DNA of 64,000 bases, taken from assembly GCF_910596095.1 (NCBI RefSeq), contig NC_056538.1, positions 18,338,501 through 18,402,500 on the forward strand. Direction: 5' to 3'. Origin of the DNA: Thunnus maccoyii (taxonomy: Eukaryota; Chordata; Actinopteri; Scombriformes; Scombridae). A program made the position numbers and the translations under genes. Below the pieces are notes generated by a model. It worked only from the letters and a program-made list of their open reading frames with translations, made no database searches and had not been told where the DNA came from. This document shows positions 11,333-39,126 of the stretch, one piece after another; position 1 is the stretch's first letter; the number at the start of each line of letters is the position of its first letter.

Positions 11333-12720
11333 TGGGCTTCCGGTTCTAGATTTGCAGCAAATTATATCCGATTAACATTTTCCAGAGTGTGATGAGGCGA
11401 TTTCATGGAGCGTCCTTCTCTGGCATTCGTCTGAAGTAGGCAAGGATTTTGAGGATGATGTTGAAAATAAATTAACTGCAGGACACTGCTGGGGTGTTGT
11501 AAGGCACTGCGAAACACCGGAGGAAAAAAAAAATACTACCTATATGTTATGTGTCAACCAATACTCCTTGTCAAATCTGAATAGCAGCAAGGAATCTACA
11601 GTGCAGACCTTAAAAATGAATCGGGGCCTCGGTCGTATTAGCTGTACAGTCAGATGATATCCTACCCCGGCTATAAACAATATTTTGGCAACAAGAATAA
11701 ATATATTGTTCCAGCTGGCACAAGTTGTCGTGCATGTATGAACTCCTTGTATGAATCCTTTGCATTCACATCCCAGTTTTCTGCCGATATGAGGTGTGTA
11801 CACAATCAGTATTCCAACGTAACAGACACCTTGGCCCTGCGATGTAGTCCGTCTGCCACCACCCCTGCTCGGCTGAATGGCCTCGGTGCCTAAATGATCT
11901 TTGAAGATGCTGGAAATTCCTCCAGTCCCATTTGGTATTCCCTGCTCCAAGAAATGCCTGTCTGCGGCTGTGGGGACGACTCTCCCGTGACCATGAGAGT
12001 CGTTCAATAGCGAGTTTAAGCGACCCGTGTTACAAATTAGCAAAACAACCGCAGCTAATGTTATACCGGTGTAAGACGTTAGATTCAAAAACAATACTGG
12101 TTAGACGGTCGATTTTAAAAAGCGCATTGTTGTTGTTGTTGTTGTGTTTTTCTTTCTAGCAAATCCTTTCTCACGGAGAGTTGGCTGGCGTTGAGTCTTG
12201 CCTGCTACCAGCTAACAAAACAGATGAGCTCTTTCAGCAAAAAACTTTGCTTCGTGTGCTCTTGTTTCGAGTGCAAACTAAGCAAACTCCCGTTCACAAC
12301 AATGAGCCGGCCAACGACCGAAAAATATATATACAGCACCGCATGAATGTTGGCTGGCTTGCGATATATCTCCGTGTTATGTCCTTCAAAAAGTCTCCTT
12401 GAGGAAAGAAAATCCAGTGAAGTCGGTTAGCACAGCGTAACGTCCCTTGACTCCATGTTTCCAGAATTCAGTCGTTTCTCGGCAGAATTCCCGTGGATGG
12501 AAAGCAGGCTAGCTATGTGGCCAGCTAACGGGACAAAAAGTAACAACCAGTCTTCTGTAAACAACAACAAAAATACCACAGTGGCGCTTAAAACTTTTAG
12601 AGAACATCAAACGCCGTTTTTTCCAACGCAAGGCGTTATTTGTACAGGAATATAACTTGCGGAAAGGTACCAAAAATCCCACTTTCTGCCGCTAGCAACG
12701 CCCTAGCCAGCTAGCTGTTG
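11333..12720 (-). other. arhgef12: arhgef12 5' leader (probable first exon, end uncertain)
   Basis: This is the sequence between the promoter-like block at about 12725-12760 and the arhgef12 start codon. It is richer in CpG than the flanks. If unspliced it would be a leader of roughly 1.4 kb. It contains several upstream ATGs on the minus strand, including one opening a 184-codon ORF (12094-11540) and one opening a 34-codon ORF at 11994. Neither resembles a known protein. A hidden leader intron cannot be excluded from sequence alone. Confidence 0.5.
12127..12145. repeat. Short (GTT)n tract
   Basis: Five to six GTT units in the presumed arhgef12 leader, read as AAC on the transcript. Confidence 0.85.
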
Positions 12721-12724
12721 GAGT

Positions 12725-12760
12725 CCAATAGCGCTTCCACTAACCACTTCCGCCGGGAGA
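12725..12760 (-). promoter_or_regulatory. arhgef12: arhgef12 core promoter: ETS/GABPA site and CCAAT box
   Basis: On the minus strand the order is CCCGGCGGAAGTGG (ETS-family site, core GGAAGT, 12744-12757), then ATTGG (inverted CCAAT box, 12725-12729), then the leader. ETS plus CCAAT without a TATA box is typical of broadly expressed vertebrate genes with dispersed start sites. CpG density falls off sharply to the right. The exact start site cannot be read from the sequence. Confidence 0.55.
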
Positions 12761-12953
12761 TGGGAAAACTCATTATGTTTCTGTATAACGTCAAGGAACA
12801 GTGTTGCAAAATAACATGATAATATGTTGAAAATGATGGCATTATATTCATTTGAACAGTATTTAATTTATGCATACAGTATATACGCATATAAGTATGT
12901 ATGGTAAGCTATAGGCTAAATAAACTATCTGTTAAATGTTATGTCAGACCTAC

Positions 12954-13271
12954 AATTAGTCGATGAATTAATTAGTGGATCGACAGAAAAGTAATAGGCA
13001 TCAGTTTTTATAATCGAATAACAATTTGAGGTATTTTTAAGCAAAAACCCACCAAATCCAGTTTCTCAAATGTGAATATTTGTTATATTTGTTTGCTGTG
13101 GTCTTTATTATAGTAAACTGAATATCTTTGTTGTTTTGGACTGCTGGTCGGGCAAAAGAAGACCTCTGATATCACTTTAGACTCTGGAAACATTTTCACT
13201 ATTTGCTAATATTTTATAGATTAATATATCGATTAATTAAGATAATGAAAATAATTGTTAGCTGCAGCCCT
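12954..13271 (+). repeat. MITE-like dispersed repeat, copy B
   Basis: It begins ATTAGTCGATGAATTAATTA and ends GTTAGCTGCAGCCCTG. Internal landmarks are CAGTTTCTCAAATGTGA, TAAACTGAATATCTTTG, TTTTGGACTGCTGGTCGG and GAAAATAATTGTTAGC. This is the best-preserved copy at the right end. The family is very abundant in percomorph fish, and its terminal GGGCTGCA motif fits a hAT-derived non-autonomous element. Confidence 0.65.
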
Positions 13272-13379
13272 GTGTTATATAGTTACGTATATAGCCTAGT
13301 TAGTCGATCAACTAATTATTCAGCTATTAAACATGAGCAACATCTCTGTGATAAAGATAAATTGAAATAGTTTATGTTT

Positions 13380-13630
13380 ATTAGTTAGATAACTGATTAG
13401 TCAGTGACAGAAGATAAATCTGGTTTCAGTTTCTCAAATGTGAGGAGGATTTTCTCTGTTCGATCACTGTAAATTAAATATCTTTTTGTTTTACACTGTT
13501 GATCGGACCAAGCAAGTAATGTGAAGATGTCACCTTGGACTGTGAGAGCAATTTTCTAACGTTTTATAGCCTAAACAAAAAATCAATTAGCTGATAATGA
13601 AAATTGTTTATGTGTTTTTGCAGCTCTAGT
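13380..13630 (+). repeat. MITE-like dispersed repeat, copy C
   Basis: The same landmark order as copy B is present: GATTAGTCAGTGACAGAAG, CAGTTTCTCAAATGTGAGG, TAAATTAAATATC, CTGTTGATCGGACCA, GAAGATGTCACCTTGGACT and an end near GCAGCTCTAG. It follows copy B in the same orientation after about 110 bp. Confidence 0.6.
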
Positions 13631-14880
13631 TGTTTGAATAGATAAAGATGCTATTTTTTTTACTTTTCCATGGCAGGGGGACCAGTTTTTAAGACTAAAA
13701 CTTGTCACTAAGGATGCACTTTTCTTTAGGTGGTTGATCAACTTGATGATGATGCATGTTGTTATATAATTACTTCTGTACTCTAGCCAAGTCTGTGGCT
13801 AGTCTGGAACTGGGAGAACAGTCATTATGCTGATTATTCACATCTTACAGTCCAGTCCTTTGTCCACCAACAGGACACTCAGTTTTCTGAAGCAATGTCT
13901 TTAATTCATCTACACAGAAAAAGACAGAGAGGGATAAGTCACTAAGATGGCTGTATGTGTGACACAATGTAAGACACAGAGAAAAAATCATGAGTCTGAC
14001 ACATAAAACTGTCTTGAGGCTTTGATTCATTTATTGTATCTGCAGAGTCAGCATAGACAAGATATCAAGACCAAGATCAATGTTCAATGCAATTAATCTT
14101 CACTGATTCTATTTGTAGTCCACTGCGTATGAGTGTTCAGTTACATGTGAGTCTTTGTGAATTTTATCAAACTAAAGATGAACTTAACATCACAATATCA
14201 CAAATTTCATAATAGAGGATATGGTTGATAGTGGAGGTTCAAAAGGGCAGTTTTGAATCTGTCAAAGTTTGTTAGTGCACACATAAATGTGTGAAATATG
14301 TGCGATTATTCTTCTCCACTGTCTTTTAGTCAATTTGTTTGTTTGTATCCTGTTACATGATTATTATACAGTGCTGTGCATTGCATTCCTGTCTAATTAT
14401 GTACCCCTATGGAAGCTGACACCACACAATGTATCAACATACAGTGTCATACAGTATATTAAACTTTGTGTGCTACCAAAAGCACATTTTAAGCAGTTGA
14501 CGTTCCTGCTAAAAATAACAGCAAGAAGTAAAACTGTAATGGCAATCTACAAGCCTTTTGTAGTAATTTTAATGTAGCCTAGAACTCAATTAAAATATTA
14601 CTCTGGTCACTGGTCACAACTAAAACTATAATGTGATGCTATTTCCGGTTGACAAGGCTGTAAAAGTTTTTTTTGTTGTTTTTACTAACGTATTTATTTC
14701 TGCACTTTCAAATGACTTATGTTACTTTCCTTACTGATCATTCATATATAATTGATATGACACCATCATGTGGACATGTGAGGTAACTTCAGTCTCAGTC
14801 TAATGATACAGCTGAGTAATTGCAGCATTTAATGCAAATATGACTTATTCGTTGTTTAAAATTTATTCTGAAGCATAAAA

Positions 14881-17029
14881 ACAATCCACCACATTTTTAT
14901 TTCATTTCACACAGGGATTACAAAGGCTAAAGACTGTATTAAAATCATGAAACCAAAAAGTAAATATGGTTCTTCTTTACTCCTATATCTAAGCTATAGG
15001 ATTTACAGTACAGAAGAAGACAAAAGACAAACAAAAAAGAAAAAATACAAACAAAAATGGCAGTACATTCAGATAACTAAGGCACACGCCAGTTTGATTT
15101 TTGCTTTGTTGATATACTGTATGTAGATATATAGGTGATGCTATCATGACTCTTAACAGTAGCAGCTTGGTAAACAGGTAGATGAGAGCAACACATAACA
15201 TTTACAACATAAATGCACAAACGATTGAAGGACAAGTGTTTTAGCACATTACTGCGTAAATTTGTGTGCACTAAAAAATAAAATACAAGACAATAACAAC
15301 AACACAGATATAAAGTCTGAGCACAACGGTGAAAGCTGGTCAGCAATCCAGTCATGGTGTGGGCTGAGCATTATCATTCTCTACATTTAACAATTCACTT
15401 GTCTTCATCCCATGTTGCACTTGTGTGTTGTGTCTGGATGATATGGTTGACATAAAAATCATAATATTAAAAGGAATATTTTTCTCATAATTAATATGGC
15501 AAATGTATACAAAATCACACACAAAATACTACAATTGATGTTCACTTAGATAAAACTCTTCACACATATAAATCCAAATATTAAATAACATTTTTTGTTA
15601 GTTCTTAATCACAATCTGGAATAATTTAATTGGATAACAGAATTTTGTAAAATGGTAACTTAATATAATTTTATCATATCGATATGATTTTACTCAAAGT
15701 CGCTAAATGATAATCATTGCTCAGCCCTAGTTGTATGTGTGTGTCACTGACTTGGGTTAAGACTTACTTAATATTGAAACATAACATTTTAAGAGCTAGA
15801 AACAAAAGTGAATGCACTCAAGTGCGCAGCAGCACAGGTTTTCACCTCATCATCTGTCAGAAGGCTACCTGCTCAATGCTGACAGTAGGATATGTTTGTC
15901 AAAGATCAAGACAGAGTGTAGAACATGTGCATCCAAAGAAACGTTTACAGGTGATGGATCAAAAAATCAAGCTAAAGCAGAAGTCGGACAAAAGATCTGC
16001 ATAAAAATATTAAATATATTTAATTTGTCAAGTCAATCTTTGTGAGACTGGAACATTGCACTATTAAATTAAATTAATAGGGAGCTATTTGTAAAGAGTG
16101 TGGATCTTTTGTCTGACTTCTGTCTCAAAGATTAAGCCAAGAAGGTCAATTTTTACAATACAGTACAGATACAGTGACACTTTAAATAACTTCAAATACC
16201 ATCTATATTTCTAATTCTGACACCATTTCACCATCATCATTGAAAACAATTTATAGCTTAATGTAAATATCTAAATATTATTATGACCAAAGTAAGACTA
16301 TGTAATAGAGAGGACCTTCTCATGTATCCCTTCACATGAGGGAATTAAAAGAAATGCAGAGTCAGAGAAGTGCTCTTTTGTGCAGGCTCTGGAATAGGAT
16401 TTGAAACAGCAGGTAAACCTGGTAAAGTGTATTCAACAAAGTAATCAAAAATGCACATTTCTCTGGAATTCATCCCAAGTTTCTGGTATGATTTCATCTA
16501 CCTGAGTATACCTTTCACATCTGCTCAAAGGTTCACATACGCAAAAATAAAAAAAAACAAAAAACCCCTAGGATAGATGAGAAACCAAAAGTAGCTTTTT
16601 GATATGACTCACAAGTACCATGGGCAGTACATGTAAACTGTCTATTTCCTAATAGTGAGCCTCCTTTTGGATAAGCACCGCCACATATCACTAGGCCACA
16701 GTTCACTGCAGCTGAAATCAACATCTGTTCATGTGTTTATAGAAAGTGCTTTGGTTTTCAGTGATATAAACTTAGTCTGTGTTGTTTGTTCCGCACCTTT
16801 TACACAACAATCTAACATGTCTTCAGCTGCAATATCTGCATAAAAATGAATTTTTTTCAAAATGCACAGGTGTTGGACCCTCTAGACACATATCACAGGA
16901 TACTCCTCGATAATATCCCTTTTTAAATCTCAGTTTAATATACAAAAACTTGAGTTTCTATGTACTTTCTCCAAAGTGAAAAACACAGACTTAATGTAAA
17001 TTGATTTCCTTTAGAAAAACAGAAGCCGA
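14881..17029 (-). other. tlcd5: Region downstream of the tlcd5 stop, probable 3' UTR in part
   Basis: No coding signal. Minus-strand AATAAA motifs occur at 14898-14903 and 14862-14867, which would give a 3' UTR of about 2.1 kb, but nothing in the sequence picks one site. Short open frames here look random and AT-driven. Confidence 0.35.
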
Positions 17030-18548
<1,519 letters not shown>

Positions 18549-18556
18549 CTTCTCTT

Positions 18557-19824
18557 CTAAGGGCAAAACCGACAAGAAAAACAGCTAAGACCAACTTACA
18601 GCTTCTTTCAAAAACTTATTTGCCAGCAGTCATCAAGCCAACTTTTAAGTCACATTACACTGTAAAAATGCATGGAGGCACAGCTTGCTCTGCAATATCG
18701 CTTACAGTAGAAAGAGACAGCATTACCGTCCTGAGACTTAGACTGTGCAACCCTTTGTAAGTGAACAACAATTAGCCTTTGCTTGAACTATAATAGCACT
18801 ATAGTTGGCCGGCTGAGGGTCTGGTGGGGTGAGGGGGACGTCTCTTCCTCTGCTGTGACGTTTGTACTAGGAGGTGAGACTGTGCAGATGGACGAGCCCA
18901 CTCTCACTGGACTGCAACAAGAAGTACACTTGATTCTCATAGACTTGAAGCAAGTTTCAAAACTAGATGAGAGGTCACTGGGTGCCGGGCCTCAGACAGT
19001 CCCCATGAGAGAAAAATACTTTTTGAACTGTTATCGAATGACATGCCCTTCGAAAATCAGTTTAGAAATTCACAAATGTTGTTGACTTAGTTGTTTTGTG
19101 CAGAGGAATGAACAGTTGCATGGAAACATGGATGTGATGACAGTATGATGAGCTGAAGCCCTGGTCTGATTTGATTTTGAAAACAAGAAAAAAGAAAAGA
19201 AGAAAACCAAAATAAAAAAACACAAAACCAGTCCAACATGGAACACTGGGATAAGAAGACAAAAAAAAAATCAAGAGAAATAAGCTTAAGCAAAATATGA
19301 ATACCCTGTAAGACACACAAGATGTGTGCAAAAATTTTGAGTACATTTCCAAAACTGTTTTCTTCATATAGCAGCATGTGTATGTAATTCATTATACGTT
19401 TAAATTTGTATGTTTTGTGGGGATTTGTATTTAAACCTGGGCCTTTTTCTGGTTAAATAAAGTTATATTACCAAAAAGCTGTTTAATGCTTTCTGAGTGA
19501 GATAATGAAGGATGGTTCAGTAGTTTTTAAACTAAGGAGTAACGTCACGTTTACTACAGTTTAATTACGTGTCCAGGGAACCTTATAAGATGAAACGAGG
19601 GAAAAGAAGTTGACAACTTGCCGGATTAATGTTTACATTCCCTTGCTACATTACTTCATGGATGCTTAGGCTCATTTAAAGAAGATGCTCTCACAGCAGG
19701 ATGATTAAATGGATCAGATAGCAAGCTAACGAGTAGCAAGCTAACGTTATAGGGCCAGCTAACACACCGTTTTCCTAATAACGAGACAGTAAACACGCTC
19801 ACAAATGCAGTAAAACATCGTTAC
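18557..19824 (-). other. tlcd5: tlcd5 5' UTR intron
   Basis: The interval between the acceptor at 18557-18558 and the inferred donor at 19824-19823. A plus-strand open frame of 100 codons (18783-19085) has no recognisable similarity. A plus-strand CTGGTTAAATAAAG near 19450 resembles the 3' tail of fish retroposons, but no body could be traced. Confidence 0.55.
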
Positions 19825-20000
19825 CTCGATGGTGCACATGTGGCTGAGTCTTCGTTTTACACCCTGGGTATTTTGTGTCGTATGATGATGTCGTCTGTTT
19901 CAGGAGGAAGCTGTCAAAGGTTTGTTTGCAGACACGCTGGCTGCTATTTGTTGTCCTTTATCTGAGCGTCAGCCGGCTCCCTCAGCATCCCTCAACTCTC
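19825..20000 (-). other. tlcd5: tlcd5 non-coding first exon and promoter area (right end approximate)
   Basis: A minus-strand donor CGAG|GTAACG at 19825/19824 pairs with the acceptor before the coding exon. Because the coding exon starts only 8 bases before the ATG, an upstream non-coding exon is required. The minus-strand sequence above the donor has no strong TATA box. The transcription start is not determined. Confidence 0.5.
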
Positions 20001-20670
20001 CTTCCACCTATTTACTCGCTGTATATGCTAACCTGGCAACTAGTAGTATCAACAAGAACTGTGCACTGTTTGTATTTCCCTATACTATACTGTAGCTTAC
20101 AGATTATGGCAGGCTTATTAAATATTTAACAAGAAGAATCATCATGTCTCCATCCTTCTAGTTGTCTTCCAACTGCGATGGGAGGATGCCTCATCTTTCA
20201 TGAACGGTGGCGACACCTTGTGGTCAATAACAGACATTACAAGACAAATTCCCCTCCAGTAGGGGGACAAAATGGAAGAATTAGATAGTATACTCATGTT
20301 ATGACATGCAACAGGGGGCTGCAATGACTATGTGGTTGCAGAGAGCATCTTTTACCTGCAAAACCTGGCCTCAAACCCTGGTGACAAAGTTTCCTCCTGT
20401 AACGCATTCAGTCCCACCTCCAGCTGTCACTGCGCATAATCTTCCACGACATTTTTAAAAATAGTTTCCACATGGACATGATGAAGCATCACATTATCAT
20501 TAGAATCAATCATCAGGGTGCGTCCTGTTGGCTGAAGAGTGTAAGCCGCCCAAGCAGTTGCAATGTCACCAGTTTCGAGTGCAGCCAAGGACCTTTGTTG
20601 TCGTCTACATACTGTCTAATAACATAATCTGTCCACAAATACTTTAAAACAATGAGTTCAATTTGTATGT
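20001..20670. other. Short intergenic gap between tlcd5 and oaf
   Basis: About 0.7 kb separate the presumed tlcd5 start from the presumed oaf poly(A) site. I see no gene or clear repeat. It is too short to hold a pou2f3 gene. Confidence 0.6.
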
Positions 20671-22364
20671 GCAGTGCAAAGAAAAACTTTATTGAAACAA
20701 TTCATGTAAAACACAACTCTTAACTGGTACATTACCTAATTGCTTCATTTTCTCCTTATGGCAACTTTTTACAGCATATTTAAAACTCTTTCATAGAAAA
20801 AATATGTTTAACAACTTAATCTACAATTAACATAGCAAAGATATCAGTGGAAATGTTAAGGCACTTGATCACCAGAGAAGGCCACAAATAGAAACGTTTC
20901 ACTTATTTGGTTCTTTAGTTAGCAGGACACAGAAAACATAAAATGATATGGCACTGAAGACTGAAATGAAGATGGCAGTAAGACAAACTAAAAATCATAC
21001 TTCAACTTATCACTCTAAAGAACATTCAGACAGACAAAATGAAATTTGGTCCCACAAGTTCAAGAAGTGCTCCTTGAATTACACATAAGTGATCAGGGAT
21101 TTGAGATGCATAAATTATAAACATTTAACTGTTGACATGAAGAGAAAAAACAGAAACCAAAATCCAGAATTCTGGCACTGGGATACAACTGTTAGCAGGA
21201 AAGTGAAACAATGAAAATCCGAGCAACCAGAAGATGGCAGTATAGATTATTAAAAAGGTCACACTGCACTTTTAAGCGGATCCTAACATGGAAAAACACC
21301 AAACTGAAGAGCCCGTTTCTAGAAACTGAAACTTTACACCCTTCTTTTGACAGCATTTCCTTTGACTTTGGTTTATTTGACACTTTCATACAGACTGAGA
21401 ATGCAAGATGTGGGCATGAGGTGTCCCCCCATGGGGAATGATGGGGTGAATCAGAGCTAAAACTGTCCTATTGAAGAGAATAATAGACCTGTTTATCCAC
21501 ACTCTCTGTACAGTCACGAAAACTAGAAACAGACAAGCTAGAGGTTAAAATGTTTTGAGATGTGTTTGAATGCTTCTTGTTATTGAGGAGATGTGGTTTA
21601 GACATGTGACTTTAAGAGCTTGTTTATGCAAAAAGAAAAGAAAAGTCTCATGAGGTTATTTTTTAACAAAAAGACACAAAAATAGTCCTCCATAATTTCA
21701 CTTTGCAACCAAAATAAATAAAGCCAGCATTGGAGAAGCATTTTCTTTGTCAGCCAGCATAAATTGTTATAAACAGGACATTAGCTGGCTATAAACAGTT
21801 TTTTCACAGAGCTTGATAAAGAAAGATAAATCCACCATCCAAATTTTCCTTCACCAGGATGGAAGATTGTGTTTATACAATGTTTGATCAAAGTGGAACT
21901 GTTGTTCCCCTGCTGGTGTCTGACTGACCACAAATGCACTGTCCAGCTTTGTGCATAACGTAGCTTTCATGAGAGGTTATTGTTGTTGGCATCTGTCACC
22001 TGCTCCAATAATTTTTCCCAAATAAAAAGGCACAAAAGTGACGACTTCTTGGCAAAGTCACATTATAACTGACAGTGATATGTCATTTTCCCAGAAAAGG
22101 CTTAAAGTTAGTGAGTCCTCTTATACTGACATGCTGCATCTCTCCTTCCATAAAGGTTTTGGTCTCATTTGGAATCTGAAATCATTTCTGTTTCAGCTTA
22201 AACATCTGGGTCTCACCACTCCCCACCTGAGACAGCTTCATTTAACATCAAATAAACCGAGGTCCGGTATTACTGTGTTTACTTTGAGTAGCATGGGTGG
22301 AGAAGCCTTGGCTTGGCTGGGAATAAAATCTGTTTCTCTTTTCTTAATCTTCCAGAACAAAATG
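20671..22364 (-). other. oaf: oaf 3' UTR (probable)
   Basis: From the oaf stop to a likely cleavage site just below the AATAAA at 20688-20693. There is no other coding signal in the interval. Length is about 1.7 kb. Confidence 0.5.
20688..20693 (-). terminator. oaf: Candidate poly(A) signal of oaf
   Basis: AATAAA on the minus strand, followed by AGTTTTTCTTTGCACTGCAC and then a GT-containing stretch, which suits cleavage about 15-25 nt downstream. Confidence 0.45.
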
Positions 22365-35300
<12,936 letters not shown>

Positions 35301-36165
35301 CTCCTTCTGCAATTCATGCAGTCCCGTCACTTCCTATCCGTCGGCGTCCCACTGCTCGCCTGGCCTCCAAACTTTCTGTTGTGTGTGTGTGAGTGAGTGC
35401 AGTGATGGTAGTAAACTCTTAAAGACACATCACCCTCTGAAAACTCTGCTGCCCATCCCCCTAAAGGCCTCATGTGATCCTCCCTCTACTCCAGCAAGTA
35501 GGCTGAACTAATAATATCCCCTGCAATTATAACAAAGGTGTTATTAGGATTTGTAAATCATAGCTTTGTGGATGTTGTTCGTGTCATGTAGGGATAAATA
35601 AAAGGCTGGGCAAACTATAATCTGCAACTGCTGGTGGTGAAAAAGCAAAACAACATCCAATGGTTAAAAAAACAATAGCATCTTTGGAAAACATTTATTA
35701 AATGTATTTATCTCATAGTAGATATTTTGCTAAGTTCACAACACTTGTTGTTGTTGGACAACATGCTATATATGAAGGTAACTTTAGATAATACATCGTC
35801 TTGGCATATTAAACATTTATTTTGGCTTATTTGCATCACAAATGTGTGAAATTCACTATTATTTCAAAAATAATCACTACAATCTACCACCAACAGCCCA
35901 ATAAAGAGGTATAGGCTGTTCTCTTAGTCTACATATTTTTTGTAACCTCTTTGTAACCTTTATCATAAGAAAAAAAGTTGCATAAAATGAAGATAAGGCA
36001 TCATTTTTATTCGCGACTTCACTCCTCTATTTTTCAGTTGTTTATCTAATGCTATGCCATCTCTCTTTCTTTTTTTTTTAATTTGTGAGTTCAGCTGCAA
36101 CACCAACCCTTCTGAAATAAATCCATCAGGTAATTATTACCTTTGATGACAACATATGGTTGATT

Positions 36166-36190
36166 GAAAGGTTGAAAGGTTGAAAGGTTC
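36166..36190. repeat. Short 8-bp tandem repeat (GGTTGAAA, about 3 copies)
   Basis: GAAAGGTTGAAAGGTTGAAA repeats an 8-bp unit three times before decaying. Confidence 0.8.
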
Positions 36191-37937
36191 TAACTGAAGG
36201 AAAAAAATGCAGTTGCTCCTTTATTCTCCTAGCATATGTTATTTAATTTTATGATGTCCTCAAGGGAAAGCATGACGAACCTGAGGTGAGAGCTGCCAAA
36301 CAGAGAAAAAACTGCCTATCTGAAGGAGAATCTCAGAACCACATTAAATGGTAGATTACCATTGTGTACGTGTTGCAAAAAGGAGGGTGACATCTCTGCA
36401 CTAAACCACCTGAACAGTTATCTCTTATCGCCTGACGCACGGCATTCTGGGTGGGCCGGGCCCCAGGCTGGTGACCCCAAATGTGGCAGCACTTGAGTAC
36501 TGCTGAGACCAAGAGGTCGTCGCTCCAGTGAAGGGGAAAGCAAACAGAGAGGCTATAAAGCAGAGCAAACATTGTTAGCTGGGCCTGGCAAACCAAACTG
36601 GGCCCTGTGTAGACCCTGATAGACTGGAGGAGAGGAGGTCAGGCAAACACACCCCTTTGTGATGAAGTTTAGTTGTCAAGTATTGTCAGGCTACATCTCA
36701 GTTAGACATTTAAATAGCTGCAAACTACTTTTCCAGCTCCAAATCCACTGCCTGAGCCCAGACGTTTGCATCCGCCCACTCCACCACAATTCTGTCTGAT
36801 ATCAGGCAACCAAATCCAGCTCCACCCTTCACTCCTATAATCAGGAGCAACAACAGTTTTGGACTTTAATTTAAAATCATATGCTTGCTCGTTGCACTTG
36901 CTTCACTCTGAATTTCCACACACGCACGCATGCACACACACACACAGCAGTCCAAAGTGCAGTAGCTCTGTGAGGCTGTTTGCTTGCTGTGACACAAGTA
37001 GATAACAAAAACAGACACAAGCTACAGTGTGCAGAGGGTGTTTATGATTAACTAGTGATTGCATTGTCCTGAAGTAATTATGGGCACAATAAGCAGTTTA
37101 CGGGCAACCACGTCAGTGCCATACTTCACTGCTCTTTTATAAAACAGTTGGCCTGACAAACAACAAGAGAAAAATCTGTTTCGTTTCTGTTAAGAAGAAA
37201 CGAAAGTGAGAGTTATGATGTCCTGCTTTACAATTATACCACATTAAGTGCCAATAGAATATAATTTAAATTTCCCAGTATATTTTTAATAGCTTACTTG
37301 ATTTCCTTACTCATGGTCTTTATTCACATTTTGCGGTGCTTAATTTTACTGGAATATTTCGTTAAGCATCTCAGCTGAAATGGAGAGAAGCTGTTTGCAT
37401 TCCAAAGGCAAAACCTGTGAAATAGACACCGCAGCCTTGTCTGGTCAGTCTCCTGTAGACTCTATGTGTGTTTGCTTTTTCACCCTAACAGCACAGCTGC
37501 AGATGTTCCCTTATCTAAACACATATAATCTTGACATCCTTCTGCAAATGTGAAATAAGAAAACCCATTTAGGCCTTGCCCTTTGTCAAAAGTAAATCAC
37601 TGATTCCCTAAAAGGACAGTGATATAAAAGTATAATTATAGTTGTATATCTTATGTGTTTTTCACATCTGAACACATCAATATCTATTAAGATTTTGATA
37701 AAGAGGACAATGAGTGTGTCTCCATTACTACTCCATTACATCAGGCTACCGTAAATAAATCACGCCTGCCTCATAATAAACGCAGTAACGATGCTACTTG
37801 ATTATGTAATATTGAATGAGACTGAACATGTAGAATTGGAAACCAATCCCAAACTAGTACATTCATCAAAAACAACACTGTGGGATTTCATTTTTCCATT
37901 CATAACTTTGGACGGCAACGTAAATCCACATTGCTGT

Positions 37938-38074
<137 letters not shown>

Positions 38075-38726
38075 AGCACGCACTTCCACTTTTACTGTTA
38101 GAAATGTGAAGTATTTCCACCCTTTGATGAGGGACAATTGTGCCTATTTGTGAGGTATTTGGCTTTGACTACAGTCAGGGTGTTAATACTGCATTCCAGT
38201 TGTGTGTGTGTTCATGTGTGTGCATGTGCGTGGACATGCACACAGAGTTAACATAAAATGTTTGACAGGGGATTTGTGCCACCCTGATAGAGCTTTTAAC
38301 CAAAACAACAGTTTTTGCCAGTGACCGGAACAAGCCAAATGTTCTGCACTTCATCAATTGTGTCAAATGCAGTAGCGTGAATTAAAAGCATATTCCCCAA
38401 CTGGAACACTTTGCTTTCATTGCAGGAACTGAAAACTCCAGATAGAGAAAGACAATATTTGCATTAAGGGTTGATTGCCATCACATACAGCCACACAGTA
38501 GTATCCCTAATACTCCCTGTATAGCTGTAATATTTTCCTCCATAATGGTTTGCTTGAACAAAGCGATCAGAAGTAATCAGAAAGCCTCCAAAACAAACAA
38601 GCTGATGATGTTCCACCTCTGCAGCATTGCAGAAGGAGGACAGCTAGTGGGGGAGAGCCAAACTCTGTGGTTGATCTGTAGTTGATCTCTCCTCCAGACA
38701 GATGCCAGAAGTGTTTGTGTTTGTGA

Positions 38727-38729
<3 letters not shown>

Positions 38730-38757
<28 letters not shown>

Positions 38758-38758
38758 C
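38730..38758. repeat. (GT)n microsatellite
   Basis: About 14 GT units. Confidence 0.95.
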
Positions 38759-39072
38759 TCTCAAGAATGTGTACAGTATTTACATAAGGATTGCAGGAGC
38801 CGAAATCAAGCTGCTTTCTAGTGCTCTGATGATATTTTCATATCTTTCCTCCCCTTCCTTTTTTCCCCTCTGTTTAAATGCTTTGCCTTCAGTGTGTCTA
38901 GGGCAGCAGCCAGTCAGTTCAGTGGGCTCCCTGCTGTAGGCTGACTGAGGAGATATCCCCTTACACATGTGGGGCTCTGGGGCCAGGGTAACCATTTTGG
39001 AGCACAGGCTCATATGAAGGAAAAGAGAGCATAGAGGAGAAAAGTTGGATGATGGTGGTAAGACAAGAAACT

Positions 39073-39126
39073 AGAGAAGAGAAGAGAAGAGAAGAGAAGA
39101 GAAGAGAAGAGAAGAGAAGAGAAGAA
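39073..39126. repeat. (GAAGA)n pentanucleotide microsatellite
   Basis: About ten units of a 5-bp purine-only repeat (AGAGA/GAAGA phase). Confidence 0.95.

Larger units (their letters stand above)
12761..14880. other. Spacer between the arhgef12 promoter and the tlcd5 3' end
   Basis: AT-rich, with no supported gene. It holds MITE-like copies B (12954-13271) and C (13380-13630). The fragment at 13299-13379 begins with a similar TAGTCGATCAACTAATTATT and may be a further truncated copy. The remainder to 14880 shows nothing I can name. Confidence 0.6.

Noticed and set aside
18783..19085. 100-codon plus-strand frame in the tlcd5 5' intron
   Set aside because: No recognisable domain, no supporting splice sites or promoter, and ordinary intron composition.
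36333..36596. 87-codon minus-strand frame
   Set aside because: No similarity, no splice context and no upstream promoter signs.
39073..39126. Short regular array that might suggest CRISPR-like repeats
   Set aside because: It is a simple 5-bp microsatellite without spacers, in a vertebrate genome.
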